Assembly (NCBI RefSeq): GCF_005222815.1
Contig: NZ_STGB01000004.1
Span: 496,001-560,000, forward strand
Length of the DNA: 64,000 nucleotides
From: Roseomonas sp. AR75
Lineage (GTDB): Bacteria > Pseudomonadota > Alphaproteobacteria > Acetobacterales > Acetobacteraceae
Direction of reading: 5' to 3'
The notes below the pieces were generated by a model that saw nothing but the letters and a program-made list of their open reading frames with translations, had not been told where the DNA came from and made no database searches. Position 1 is the first letter of the stretch, and each line of letters starts with the position of its first letter. Both the position numbers and the translations under genes were made by a program. Positions 53,211 through 62,885 of the stretch are shown here, one piece after another.

Positions 53211-53812
53211 TCGAATGGGTGACCGGCGTCGTCGCCGCGCTCGGCTGGCCGGGCGTCCTTGCGCTCATGTTCCTGGAGAACCTGTTCCCGCCGATCCCCT
53301 CGGAGGTGATCATGCCGCTGGCGGGATTCGCCGCCTCCCGCGGGCAGATGTCCTTCGTGCTCGCGGTGCTGGCCGGCATCGCCGGCACGCTGCTGGGCAA
53401 TGCCGTGTGGTATGAGCTCGCCCGCGCCATCGGCGCGCGCCGCATCCGGCCGCTGTTCGCGCGCTACGGCCGCTGGTTCGCGGTGGACGAGAAGGATTTC
53501 GACCGCGCCGAGGCGACGCTGCGAAAATACGGGGCGGTCGCGCTGTTCTTCGGACGCCTGCTGCCGGCGATCCGCACGCTGATCTCCATCCCCGCGGGCA
53601 TCGCGCATATCCCGCGCCACGTTTTCTACGTGTGGACCGCCGCGGGCAGTGCCGTATGGGTGCTGTTCCTGGCCAGCGCCGGCTACATGCTGCGCGACCA
53701 CTACGACAGGATCGAGACCTGGCTGGAGCCGATGTCCTATGTCGTGCTGGCCGCGATCATCGGCAGCTATCTCTGGCACATCTGGTCCACGCGCGTCCGC
53801 CGCCAGGATTGA
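53207..53812 (+). CDS. DedA family membrane protein
   Basis: 201 residues. Typical DedA motifs are MFLENLFPPIPSEVIMPLAGF, AGTLLGNAVWYELARAIG, and FFGRLLPAIRTLISIPAGIAHIP. Some DedA proteins return undecaprenyl phosphate or phosphatidylethanolamine across the inner membrane and affect polymyxin resistance. Overlap with the ArnT-like gene suggests that it recycles the undecaprenyl phosphate which ArnT releases. Confidence 0.93.
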   Translation: MIEWVTGVVAALGWPGVLALMFLENLFPPIPSEVIMPLAGFAASRGQMSFVLAVLAGIAGTLLGNAVWYELARAIGARRIRPLFARYGRWFAVDEKDFDRAEATLRKYGAVALFFGRLLPAIRTLISIPAGIAHIPRHVFYVWTAAGSAVWVLFLASAGYMLRDHYDRIETWLEPMSYVVLAAIIGSYLWHIWSTRVRRQD

Positions 53813-53973
53813 TCGCCTGTCCGGCGGATCGCGGCTGATCCGACCGCGCGCGCCGCGCAACGGAAATCACCACGTCGCGATGTCAGACAAAGGCTTTGCA
53901 TGCCGCGGCGCCGGCATCGCAGACTCCGCGCAACCTCATCCTGTCGAAGGGCCGTCAACACAGGGAGGACGCC

Positions 53974-55356
53974 ATGGCCGACGGAGTGGTTGCCAGGCTG
54001 CGGGAGAAACTGCGGGGCAGCGCGATCGGGCGGACCGATCCGGATTACGAGGCGGCGCGCGCGCTCTACAACGGCATGATCGACAAGCATCCGCTGCTGA
54101 TCGCGCGCTGCGCCGACGTGGCGGACGTGATCGCCGCGGTGAATTTCGGCCGCGAGGAAGGCCTCGACATCGCGATCCGCGGCGGCGGGCATAACGGCCC
54201 CGGGCTCGGCAGCGTCGAAGGCGGGCTGGTGATCGACCTGTCGCGCCTGCGCGGCGTGCGCGTGGATCCGGAAGCGCGGACCGTGCGCGTGGAGGCCGGC
54301 TGCACCCAGGGCGACGTGGATCACGCCACGCATCCCTTCGGCCTGGCGGTGCCGGCAGGGATCATCTCCACCACCGGCATCGCGGGGCTGACGCTCGGCG
54401 GCGGGCACGGCTATCTCGCGCGGAAATACGGACTGACCATCGACAACCTGATCGAGGCCGATGTGGTGCTCGCCGATGGCAGGCTGGTGGTCGCGAGCGA
54501 GGAGAAGAACCCGGACCTGTTCTGGGCGCTGCGTGGCGGCGGCGGCAATTTCGGCGTCGTCACCAGCTTCCTGTTCCGCGCCCATCCCGTCGGCATGGTC
54601 TTCGGCGGGCCGGTCGCCTGGGATCAGGCGCATGGGCAGCGGATCATGCAGACCTATCGCGATGCGCTACCGCACATGCCGGAGGAACTCGGCGCCTTCA
54701 TCGGGCTGAAGAAGGTGCCGTCCACGGCGCCTTTCCCGGAAGCGCATTGGGGGCAACGGATCTGCCTGCTGATGAGCTGTTATGTCGGCGACGAGGAAGC
54801 CGGGCGGCGTGCGCTGGCGCCGCTGCTGGACCGGCTGCCGGAGCCCTGGTTCGACTGGCGCGGCATGCTGCCCTATCCCGCGCTGCAGTCCATGTTCGAC
54901 CCGCTGATGCCCAGCGGCATGCAATGGTACTGGCGCGGCGATTTCGTGAAGGAACTGCCGGACCGCGCGATCGCGGCGCATCTCGCGCAGGCCGCGCAAT
55001 CGCCAAGCGAGCTGTCGCTGATGCATCTCTATCCCATCGACGGAGCCGTGCGTCGCGTGGCGAAGGATGCCACGGCCTGGGGCGCGCGGGACGCCACCTG
55101 GTCCATGGTGATCGCCGGGATCGACCCCAATCCGCAGATGGCCGGGCCGATCACGCGCTGGACCAAATCCTACTGGGAGGCGGTGCACCCCTTCGACATG
55201 GGCGGCGCCTATCCGAACTTCATGATGGATGACGAGGGCGAGGGACGGGTGAAGGCCAGCTTCGGCGACAATTACGAGAGGCTGGCGCAGGTCAAGAAGC
55301 GCTACGACCCCGCCAACCTCTTCCACGTGAACCACAACATCCGCCCGGCCGCCTGA
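53974..55356 (+). CDS. FAD-linked oxidase (berberine-bridge-enzyme-like)
   Basis: 460 residues. The start MADGVVARLREKLRG is preceded by GGGAGG. The FAD-binding PCMH domain has RGGGHN with H73, the expected 8-alpha-histidyl flavin link, then TTGIAGLTLGGGHGYLARKYGL. The Cys needed for a second covalent link is absent there. The C-terminal BBE motif YDPANLFHVNHNIRP is present. It oxidises an alcohol, sugar or amine with oxygen. Substrate unknown; it stands alone in a 161-bp clear upstream gap. Confidence 0.92.
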   Translation: MADGVVARLREKLRGSAIGRTDPDYEAARALYNGMIDKHPLLIARCADVADVIAAVNFGREEGLDIAIRGGGHNGPGLGSVEGGLVIDLSRLRGVRVDPEARTVRVEAGCTQGDVDHATHPFGLAVPAGIISTTGIAGLTLGGGHGYLARKYGLTIDNLIEADVVLADGRLVVASEEKNPDLFWALRGGGGNFGVVTSFLFRAHPVGMVFGGPVAWDQAHGQRIMQTYRDALPHMPEELGAFIGLKKVPSTAPFPEAHWGQRICLLMSCYVGDEEAGRRALAPLLDRLPEPWFDWRGMLPYPALQSMFDPLMPSGMQWYWRGDFVKELPDRAIAAHLAQAAQSPSELSLMHLYPIDGAVRRVAKDATAWGARDATWSMVIAGIDPNPQMAGPITRWTKSYWEAVHPFDMGGAYPNFMMDDEGEGRVKASFGDNYERLAQVKKRYDPANLFHVNHNIRPAA

Positions 55357-55383
55357 GCGCCCGCGGGGGCTGCCCGTCGCCGT

Positions 55384-55710
55384 TCAGCGGCGGCGGGCAC
55401 GTGCCATGGCCGGGATCAAACCCGCCGGCGCCCGGCTGCCGCCGCGGGGGCGCTGTGCGGGATCGTCCAGCATCATCGTCGCGATGCCGATCTGCGCGCA
55501 GGCATAGGTCAGGCCGAGGAAGAACCACAACGCCACGGCGGGCCACCAGTGATCGGCAGCGGTCAGCAGCACGCCGCCGGCGCCATGCGGATCGGCCAGC
55601 AGGAAGGCCACGACGAAGACGCCAGCCAGGCCGAAGCCGAAGGCGGCGTGGCAGACCAGGAAGCGCGCGAACTCCGGCAGGTCGCGCCAAGCCTTCGCGG
55701 AGGACCGCAT
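55384..55710 (-). CDS. Small membrane protein of unknown function
   Basis: 108 residues. Two or three membrane helices are likely (FLVCHAAFGFGLAGVFVVAFLLA and WWPAVALWFFLGLTYACAQIG), with basic ends (QRPRGGSRAPAGL and MARARRR). No family is recognised with certainty. It lies between the flavoprotein gene and htpX, on the htpX strand and 59 bp downstream of it. Confidence 0.65.
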   Translation of the reverse strand: MRSSAKAWRDLPEFARFLVCHAAFGFGLAGVFVVAFLLADPHGAGGVLLTAADHWWPAVALWFFLGLTYACAQIGIATMMLDDPAQRPRGGSRAPAGLIPAMARARRR

Positions 55711-55769
55711 CGGCCGTTCCTTTCTCGGCCGGCCGCCGCCGCGCTGTCCCGCGATGGCCGGTGCTCGGG

Positions 55770-56726
55770 TTACCCCCAGGGGTTGCGCCGCCCGCCCCCG
55801 CTCCAGGGGCCCGGCTGCCCGGATGCAACGCGCGGCGAGGGCGCATGGATGCGTGGCGCGGACGGCGGCGGGCCCATGCGGCTGGCGAGTTCCTCCAGCG
55901 CCGCCACCCGGTTCTCGGTGCGCGGATGCGTCGAGAACAGCCCGTCCATGCGCATCCCCGAAAGCGGGTTGATGATGAACATGTGCGCGCTGGCGGGATT
56001 GGCCTCGGCAGCCTCGTTCACGTGGCCGTGCTTGTATTCCTCGAGCCGCATCAGCGCGGAGGCGAGGCCGCGCGGATCGCCGGTGATCTCCGCCGCCGCC
56101 CGGTCGGCCTCGTATTCGCGGGAGCGGCTGATCGCCATCTGCACGATCATCGCCGCGATAGGCGCCAGCACGATCAGCAGGATGCTGCCGATCGGGCCGA
56201 AGGGGTTGGAGCGCCCGTCGGAACTGCGGCCGCCGAACAGGAAGCCGAACTGCGCGAGCATGCCGATGGCGCCGGCCAGCGTCGCGGTGATGGTCATGAT
56301 CAGCGTGTCGCGGTTCCGGATGTGCGCCAGCTCGTGGGCGATCACGCCGGCCACCTCGCGCTCGCTCATCATGTCGAGCAGGCCGGTGTTCACCGCGACC
56401 GCGCCCTTCTCGGGATTCCGGCCGGTGGCGAAGGCGTTGGGCTGGTCCTCATGGATCACGTAGAGCGCGGGCATCGGCAATCCGGCGCGCTGCGCGAGCT
56501 CCTGCGTCATCTGGTACAGGCGCGGCGCATCGTGCGGGCCGATGGGCTGGGCATTGTGCATGCCCAGCACCACGCGGTCGCTGTTCCACCAAGCGAAAAG
56601 GTTCATGCCGCAGGCCATCAGGAAGGCGATCACCATCCCCTGCTGCCCGCCGATGGCGGCGCCGATGCCCACGAACAGCGCCGTCATCGCCGCCAGCAGC
56701 AGCGCGGTGCGGAAGTATCCGGCCAT
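55770..56726 (-). CDS. htpX: Zinc metalloprotease HtpX
   Basis: 318 residues. Two N-terminal helices, the zinc site HELAH (131-135) with RNRDTL after it, two further helices, and the third ligand in [16 protein letters not shown] are seen. HtpX degrades misfolded inner-membrane proteins. The C-terminus carries a Pro/Gly-rich extension (after [13 protein letters not shown]). It diverges from the SDHAF4-like gene. Confidence 0.95.
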   Translation of the reverse strand: MAGYFRTALLLAAMTALFVGIGAAIGGQQGMVIAFLMACGMNLFAWWNSDRVVLGMHNAQPIGPHDAPRLYQMTQELAQRAGLPMPALYVIHEDQPNAFATGRNPEKGAVAVNTGLLDMMSEREVAGVIAHELAHIRNRDTLIMTITATLAGAIGMLAQFGFLFGGRSSDGRSNPFGPIGSILLIVLAPIAAMIVQMAISRSREYEADRAAAEITGDPRGLASALMRLEEYKHGHVNEAAEANPASAHMFIINPLSGMRMDGLFSTHPRTENRVAALEELASRMGPPPSAPRIHAPSPRVASGQPGPWSGGGRRNPWG

Positions 56727-56791
56727 GGATTGACGCTCCCGAATGGCTCCGTTGCGCGTTGGCCTCGCGACACCGCGCATGGAGGACCTAG

Positions 56792-57094
56792 ATGTGGGGC
56801 ATGAACCAGGCAAGCAACGGGGGCGGCGACGCCTCCTCCCGCAAGGCGCAGATTCCGATCCCGCCGGGAGATCCCACCGGCCCGCAGCCCGGCCGCCCGG
56901 TGCCGGAGCCGAACCCCGGCCCGCCGCCGGCACCCGACATCGAGCCTCCGCTGCCGGGTGAGAAGAAGCCGCCGGTCGGCGACCCGCCCAAGGAGGAGCC
57001 GGTGCGCCTGCGCAAGGAGGTCGGCGGCCCTGCCGGCCCGGAACCCACCCGCTACGGCGACTGGGAGCGGAAGGGCCGCGTCAGCGACTTCTGA
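56792..57094 (+). CDS. SDHAF4/DUF1674-like protein with proline-rich N-terminus
   Basis: 100 residues. The end [23 protein letters not shown] is the hallmark of DUF1674/SDHAF4, a chaperone that binds the flavinylated succinate dehydrogenase subunit. The first about 75 residues are a Pro/Gly-rich linker ([19 protein letters not shown]) longer than usual. No sdh genes are in the window. Start MWGMNQ at 56792 or MNQ at 56801 are both possible. Confidence 0.8.
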   Translation: MWGMNQASNGGGDASSRKAQIPIPPGDPTGPQPGRPVPEPNPGPPPAPDIEPPLPGEKKPPVGDPPKEEPVRLRKEVGGPAGPEPTRYGDWERKGRVSDF

Positions 57095-57107
57095 CCGAAG
57101 TGCCCTC

Positions 57108-57306
57108 CGCGCGACTCGGGCGATGGTGCTGGAACGGCCTTGTGGGTGAAAAACCGAATCGCCCCAAGGTCTTGTGGCAGGAGAACGCTGTCAGGGGGGT
57201 CAGCGATTCGTTCGCGCGACTCGGGCCAACCCGCTGAAAAGGCGAAGTTCCCGGTGTGCGATTCGCGTTCCGATTCACGTCCCGTTCCATCGGCGGGGCG
57301 AATCGC
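57108..57306. other. GANTC-rich convergent gap with direct and inverted repeats
   Basis: This 228-bp convergent gap (57095-57322) has no gene. It carries seven GANTC sites (57113, 57156, 57205, 57218, 57260, 57272, 57300), a 14-bp direct repeat CGCGCGACTCGGGC at 57108 and 57213, and an inverted pair GCGATTCGC (57258) / GCGAATCGC (57298). GANTC is the CcrM methylation site of alphaproteobacteria. What the cluster does is unknown. Confidence 0.6.
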
Positions 57307-57322
57307 GAACCGTTGGGCAAGC

Positions 57323-58501
57323 TCAACGACCGCCCGCGGCCCCTCGCCGACCCGCCCGGGAAAGCCAGACGGCCAGCAGCACCATGCCCGCCGCAGAGGC
57401 CAGCAACGCGGCGACCGGGCCCACCGTCGCCCAGCCCGCGCCCATCAGCACCGGCCCGACGGACTGGCCGAGGAAGAAGCTGCAGGCATGCAGCGACACG
57501 GCGCTGCCGCGCGACTGCGGCGCAACCTCGGTCACCCGGGTCTGGATCGCCGAGTGGATCATGTAGAAGCCGGTGCCGAGGACCAGGCACGCTCCGATGC
57601 CGATCCAGGCCAGCGGCGCCACAGCCAGCATGGCCAGCCCGCCGCCACAGACCACCCCGCCCAGCATGATCGTGCCGGACTGGCCGAGCCGGCGGAGCAG
57701 GACGGGCGCCAGCGCGGCGAACACGAAACCGCCGAGCGCGTACCCGGCGATGGCGAAGCCCGCCTCGAGCGTGCCGCCCTGGCCGCGCTGGGCGAAAAGC
57801 GGCGCGAGGAAGGGAAACACGCCGAACAGCAGCGCCCCCTCGATGAACACCGCCATGTAGAGCCGGCGCGCTGCCGCGAGGCCGAGGATCGACCGATAGC
57901 GGTTCAGCGCCTCCGCCAGGTTGAAGCGTCGGGCTGCCGGCGGCGGCGATTCCTCCCGCAGCACCAGCAGCGAGGCAAGGCACGCCGCGGCGCAGAGCAG
58001 CATCACGCCGCGCCAGCCGATGAAGGGCTCCAGCAGGGCCGAGAGCGCGCCGCCCGCAATCGACCCGCTGAGCCCCGCCACCAGAAGGCGCGACAGCGCC
58101 ACCTGCCGGCGTTCCAGCGGCACGTTGTCGCCGACGCTGGCGATGGCGAGCGGGAAGACGCCGCCCGATGCCGCGCCGGCCAGGACGCGCAGCACGGCGA
58201 GGGCGGCAAGGGTCGGCGCGAAGGCCGAAGCGACAAGGGCGAGGGTCAGCACCACCAGGCAGACGCGGATGACGCGCCGCTTGCCCAGCGCATCGCCGAT
58301 CGGCCCCAGGATCGGCTGCACCAGCGCATAGGGCAGCGCATAGGCGGTGGTGAGCAGGGCGACGGTCGCGGCCGCGACGGCGAACTCGCCGGAGAGCACG
58401 CCGACCAGCGGGTCGAGCGCCCGTCCCGCCAAGGACGATGCGCCGGCGCCGAGGCCCAGGACGAAGATCAGCCGCGTGGTCGGGTCGGAGATGAGCGGCA
58501 T
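57323..58501 (-). CDS. MFS transporter (drug/arabinose-efflux type)
   Basis: 392 residues with twelve predicted helices. It starts MPLISDPTTRLIFVLGLGAGASSLAGRALDPLVGVL, and shows the motif-A-like loop LGPIGDALGKRRVI and the DHA1-type VGDNVPLERRQVALSR loop. The frame continues 39 codons upstream into palindromic repeat copy 4, which is rejected as coding. Probably a proton-driven exporter. Substrate unknown. Confidence 0.9.
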   Translation of the reverse strand: MPLISDPTTRLIFVLGLGAGASSLAGRALDPLVGVLSGEFAVAAATVALLTTAYALPYALVQPILGPIGDALGKRRVIRVCLVVLTLALVASAFAPTLAALAVLRVLAGAASGGVFPLAIASVGDNVPLERRQVALSRLLVAGLSGSIAGGALSALLEPFIGWRGVMLLCAAACLASLLVLREESPPPAARRFNLAEALNRYRSILGLAAARRLYMAVFIEGALLFGVFPFLAPLFAQRGQGGTLEAGFAIAGYALGGFVFAALAPVLLRRLGQSGTIMLGGVVCGGGLAMLAVAPLAWIGIGACLVLGTGFYMIHSAIQTRVTEVAPQSRGSAVSLHACSFFLGQSVGPVLMGAGWATVGPVAALLASAAGMVLLAVWLSRAGRRGAAGGR

Positions 58502-58594
58502 GCCCCGAAGCTCTGCGCCGTGCCTGCCCGTCGCGCAATCCGGCAAGGCGGCATGCGAGGCATCACGCGGGCGCGGTGGTGGCTGGCATGACAG

Positions 58595-58629
58595 CCCCCA
58601 CCCGACCCTCCCCCGCATGCGGGGGAGGG
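58595..58629. repeat. Dispersed palindromic repeat, copy 4
   Basis: The perfect 24-bp palindrome at 58606-58629 with the CCCCCACCCGA arm on its left, 11 bp past the acs stop and 94 bp before the MFS start. Same orientation as copy 1. Confidence 0.88.
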
Positions 58630-58639
58630 CCTTGATGCC

Positions 58640-60571
<1,932 letters not shown>

Positions 60572-60648
60572 GCGCTTCCCCCAAAAGGCTGGGCCAGGAC
60601 CCCTTGCTCGGGGCGGCGCCTCTATCCGGGGCAATGGGCCACGCGGCC

Positions 60649-60662
60649 TTGATGTGCGTCAA
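60649..60662. promoter_or_regulatory. FNR/FixK-like box upstream of acs
   Basis: TTGAT-GTGC-GTCAA matches the FNR/FixK consensus TTGAT-N4-ATCAA at 9 of 10 positions. It is 78 bp upstream of acs and about 70 bp before the candidate RNA on the other strand. No regulator of this class is in the window. Confidence 0.4.
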
Positions 60663-60730
60663 CCGCCAGCCTGGACCGCGCTTATGCGTCCGGCTCAGCA
60701 CGATGTCGCGACGGGATGGCGCAATAAAAC

Positions 60731-60957
60731 GGTGGGCTTGCGCTGCATTACGGCAATTTCAGCCCATCACCATCCCAGGGAGAGAACCGCTCCCGCATCC
60801 TTCGCGCCGATGGGGTGCCATGCTGATTGGCGGGCGCCCTGGGTCATCGGTGTCGGCCATTTCCCGGCAGGCCGCCGCCGACGAGGCCGGTTCCCCGTTT
60901 GGGGTGTCGGCCCCTTCGGGCCGGTCGCAGCAATGCGACCGGCCCTTTCTTTTTCTG
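60731..60957 (+). ncRNA. Candidate structured small RNA
   Basis: The 568-bp gap after acs has no convincing gene. On the plus strand it holds successive hairpins: GGTGGGCT (60731) with AGCCC/CACC (60761-60771); GGGAG (60778) with CTCCC (60790); GTCGGC (60852) with GCCGAC (60877); and GGCCG (60885) with CGGCC (60908) enclosing CCCC/GGGG. They end in a perfect intrinsic terminator. CCCAGGG (60774) can instead pair with CCCTGGG (60837), which would exclude the second hairpin. It is not recognised as 6S, SRP, RNase P or tmRNA. It could also be an mRNA remnant. Confidence 0.4.
60918..60957 (+). terminator. Strong rho-independent terminator
   Basis: GGGCCGGTCGCA-GCAA-TGCGACCGGCCC is a perfect 12-bp stem with a GCAA tetraloop, followed by TTTCTTTTTCT. 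It is the strongest intrinsic terminator in the window and has no protein gene in front of it on the plus strand. Confidence 0.9.
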
Positions 60958-61139
60958 GTGCCCTCAATCGCCGGGCGCGCGCATCCGCGTGCTTGGCTTG
61001 CGCGCCTCAGCAAGACGCCGGGCGTCCACGGCGGTCGCTTCATGGCGTATCGAACGCCTGCCCGGTTTTCCCACTGTCGGTGGCTTATTCCGGCCGACCA
61101 GCCAGGCATTGCCGAACCAGCGGCTGCTTCGGCCGCCGC

Positions 61140-61364
61140 TTACATCGGCGCGAAGAGTTCCTCCACATCCGCCTCGGTCAGCCGCAGGGCTCCACCTTCC
61201 TCGCCGCCCAGCACGGTCGCCACCAGCGCGCGCTTGCGCTCCTTCAAGACGTCCGTCTTCTCCTCGATGCTTCGAAGCGTGATCAGCCGACGCACGAAGA
61301 CTGGCTTGTCCTGGCCGATGCGGTGAGCGCGGCCCGTCGCCTGATCCTCGGCGGCGGGGTTCAA
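61140..61364 (-). pseudogene. 3' remnant of a SNF2-family helicase gene
   Basis: About 73 residues in frame to a stop at 61140 match the end of bacterial SNF2/SWI2 helicases: NPAAEDQATGRAHRIGQDK, then PVFVRRLITLRSIEEKTDVL and LTEADVEELFAPM. The motif VI-like ATGRAHRIGQ is kept. The rest of the protein (normally 600-1000 residues) is missing and the frame upstream is unrelated, so only a decayed fragment remains. Confidence 0.8.
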
Positions 61365-61392
61365 ACACCTCGACCGGCTTGGCGAAGTCGAC

Positions 61393-61442
61393 GAGCGATC
61401 GGTAACATCCTGCTCAGCTTTGCCCAGTTCGAGCGCGAGGTG
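61393..61442 (+). pseudogene. Fragment of a serine recombinase gene
   Basis: Codons 61398-61442 read IGNILLSFAQFEREV, the helix-E segment typical of large resolvase/Tn3-type serine recombinases. Neither the catalytic N-terminus nor the DNA-binding end is present. It lies between the SNF2 and IS630 remnants. Confidence 0.7.
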
Positions 61443-61475
61443 AGTCCCCGACGCCTGTGTGATGTGAGCCGGATT

Positions 61476-61652
61476 GGTGAGCATCGGAGGCTCACCATGG
61501 CGCGCGCCATCGCCCTGCGTTCGTACGTCACCGCGACCAAGCTGCGTCAGCTGGCGCCGCGCAGGAAGGACGCTGCCCAGGCGCGGCGGCTGCTCGCGCT
61601 GGGCACATCGGTTCTCTGTGGGAGTCGGTGTCAATTCACGGCGAAGCAGTAG
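61476..61652 (+). pseudogene. 5' remnant of an IS630-family transposase gene
   Basis: From ATG 61497 the frame reads MARAIALRSYVTATKLRQLA and then DAAQARRLLALGTS, the helix-turn-helix start of IS630 transposases. After about 37 residues the match ends and the frame stops at 61652. A 7-bp inverted repeat GGTGAGC/GCTCACC (61476-61496) sits directly before the ATG. The DDE catalytic part is absent. Confidence 0.7.
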
Positions 61653-62296
61653 AACAGGCCGGCGCCGCCGCTGCTGCGCAGGTTGTCCTGGCTGCAGCCG
61701 CGCGACGGATGCGAGGTGTTCCAGGACTTCGCCGCATCCGACTCGTCCAGCCCGATCCGGTCGTGATGGCCCACCATCGCCGAGCCTTCGCCGCCGCTGT
61801 AGGTCCAGTTGCGGCAGGTGCGGTCCTGCCCCGCGGCGAAGGCCGTGCCGTCCGCCTGCGAGCCGGTCAGCACGTCATGCTCGTTCGGCGTGTCGCCGCG
61901 GCCGTTCACCACCTGCCCGCGCTCGTTCACGTTGGTCTGCTTGGTCATGGCGTTGGCCGGCGAGTGCAGATCCGCGATGCTGCGCGCGATCACCACGCCC
62001 CTGGCGTTCTGCCAGGGGCCGGCGCCGATGCGGTCGCGGGCATTCACGGCGCCCGTGCCCTGCGTGCTGAGATAGGCGCGCCAGGTGCGGCCGCCGGCGC
62101 CCACCGCCTGGGCCAGGGCTTGGCAATGCGCATCGGCGCCCGCAAGCCCGCCCAGATCGGCGCCGCGGCCGAGGCCGACGCTGGTGACGAAGAAGGTCGT
62201 CGCCGCGGCATTCGGCGCGGGCGACTGTGCATCGGCTGCCAGGATGGGCGCCATCAGGCAGCCGGCCGTCAGCATGGCCCTGAGCGGGTATGGCAT
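61631..62296 (-). CDS. Secreted endostatin/C-type-lectin-like protein
   Basis: 221 residues. A signal peptide ends near LAADAQSPA. The mature part shows the bacterial lectin/endostatin-like pattern: FFVTSVGLGRGADLGGLAGAD, HCQALAQAVGAGGRTWRAYLS, RDRIGAGPWQNARGVVIA, NEHDVLTGSQADG, CRNWTYSGG and a final GGAGLFYCFA, with four to five cysteines for disulfides. It may bind sugars at the cell surface. Its 3' end overlaps the IS630 remnant frame by 22 bp. Confidence 0.78.
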   Translation of the reverse strand: MPYPLRAMLTAGCLMAPILAADAQSPAPNAAATTFFVTSVGLGRGADLGGLAGADAHCQALAQAVGAGGRTWRAYLSTQGTGAVNARDRIGAGPWQNARGVVIARSIADLHSPANAMTKQTNVNERGQVVNGRGDTPNEHDVLTGSQADGTAFAAGQDRTCRNWTYSGGEGSAMVGHHDRIGLDESDAAKSWNTSHPSRGCSQDNLRSSGGAGLFYCFAVN

Positions 62297-62384
62297 CGCG
62301 TTCCTCCACCGTCCCGGTTCTGTCCGGGCGTGGGGTAAGGATGATGCTGAATCGCCGCCGAAAGAAAGCCTGCTGTTGCGGCGG

Positions 62385-62819
62385 TCAGATTACCTGGTAG
62401 CGCGCCTTGGCCGCGCGCTCGATCGCGCCCGCGATCAGCCGGTCGATGTCGAGGCCGATGCGCAGGTCCTGCAGGAACTGCAGTTCCTCCTGCGTGGCCT
62501 CGCCGTCGGCGGCGCAGACCTCGCAGGCCAGCAGGTAGGCGGTCTCCCGCAGGCGCATCGGCAGCGCGTCGCGCAGCAGCGTCATGACCTGATCGAGCCC
62601 GTCGGTGCGGCCGAGCAGCCGCGTGACGGCATCGGTGACCGTCTCGATCTCGCGGCTCTGGAAATCCGCGAAGGCTGGCAATTCCTGCACGAGGCGGCTC
62701 ATCATGCCGAGCTCGGCGTCGGACATCGGGCCATCGGCGACGGACATCACGACCATGGCGCAGACCAGCGCTTCCTGCGCGGTGAAGCGGGCGATCGGCG
62801 GCTCGGTGCGGGCGTTCAT
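62385..62819 (-). CDS. TerB-like protein
   Basis: 144 residues. All-helical with acidic EF-hand-like motifs: VVMSVADGPMSDAELGMMSRLV near the N-terminus and CEVCAADGEATQEELQFLQDL near the C-terminus, as in the TerB/DjlA-N family, which may bind metal. Often linked to stress or tellurite resistance. It follows the MarR gene by 66 bp on the same strand. Confidence 0.82.
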   Translation of the reverse strand: MNARTEPPIARFTAQEALVCAMVVMSVADGPMSDAELGMMSRLVQELPAFADFQSREIETVTDAVTRLLGRTDGLDQVMTLLRDALPMRLRETAYLLACEVCAADGEATQEELQFLQDLRIGLDIDRLIAGAIERAAKARYQVI

Positions 62820-62885
62820 GGAGGCACTCCGGCGTGGTCCGCCTTCCCTTGCGCGCCGGTGCGGCGGGGTCAAGCGGCGGATCGG

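Noticed and set aside
58502..58618. 39-codon extension of the MFS gene into repeat copy 4
   Set aside because: The first codons would be the palindromic repeat. The membrane protein begins naturally at MPLISD.
60604..61326. Plus-strand frame of 240 codons across the candidate RNA and terminator
   Set aside because: It runs through a perfect intrinsic terminator and has no domain-like sequence.
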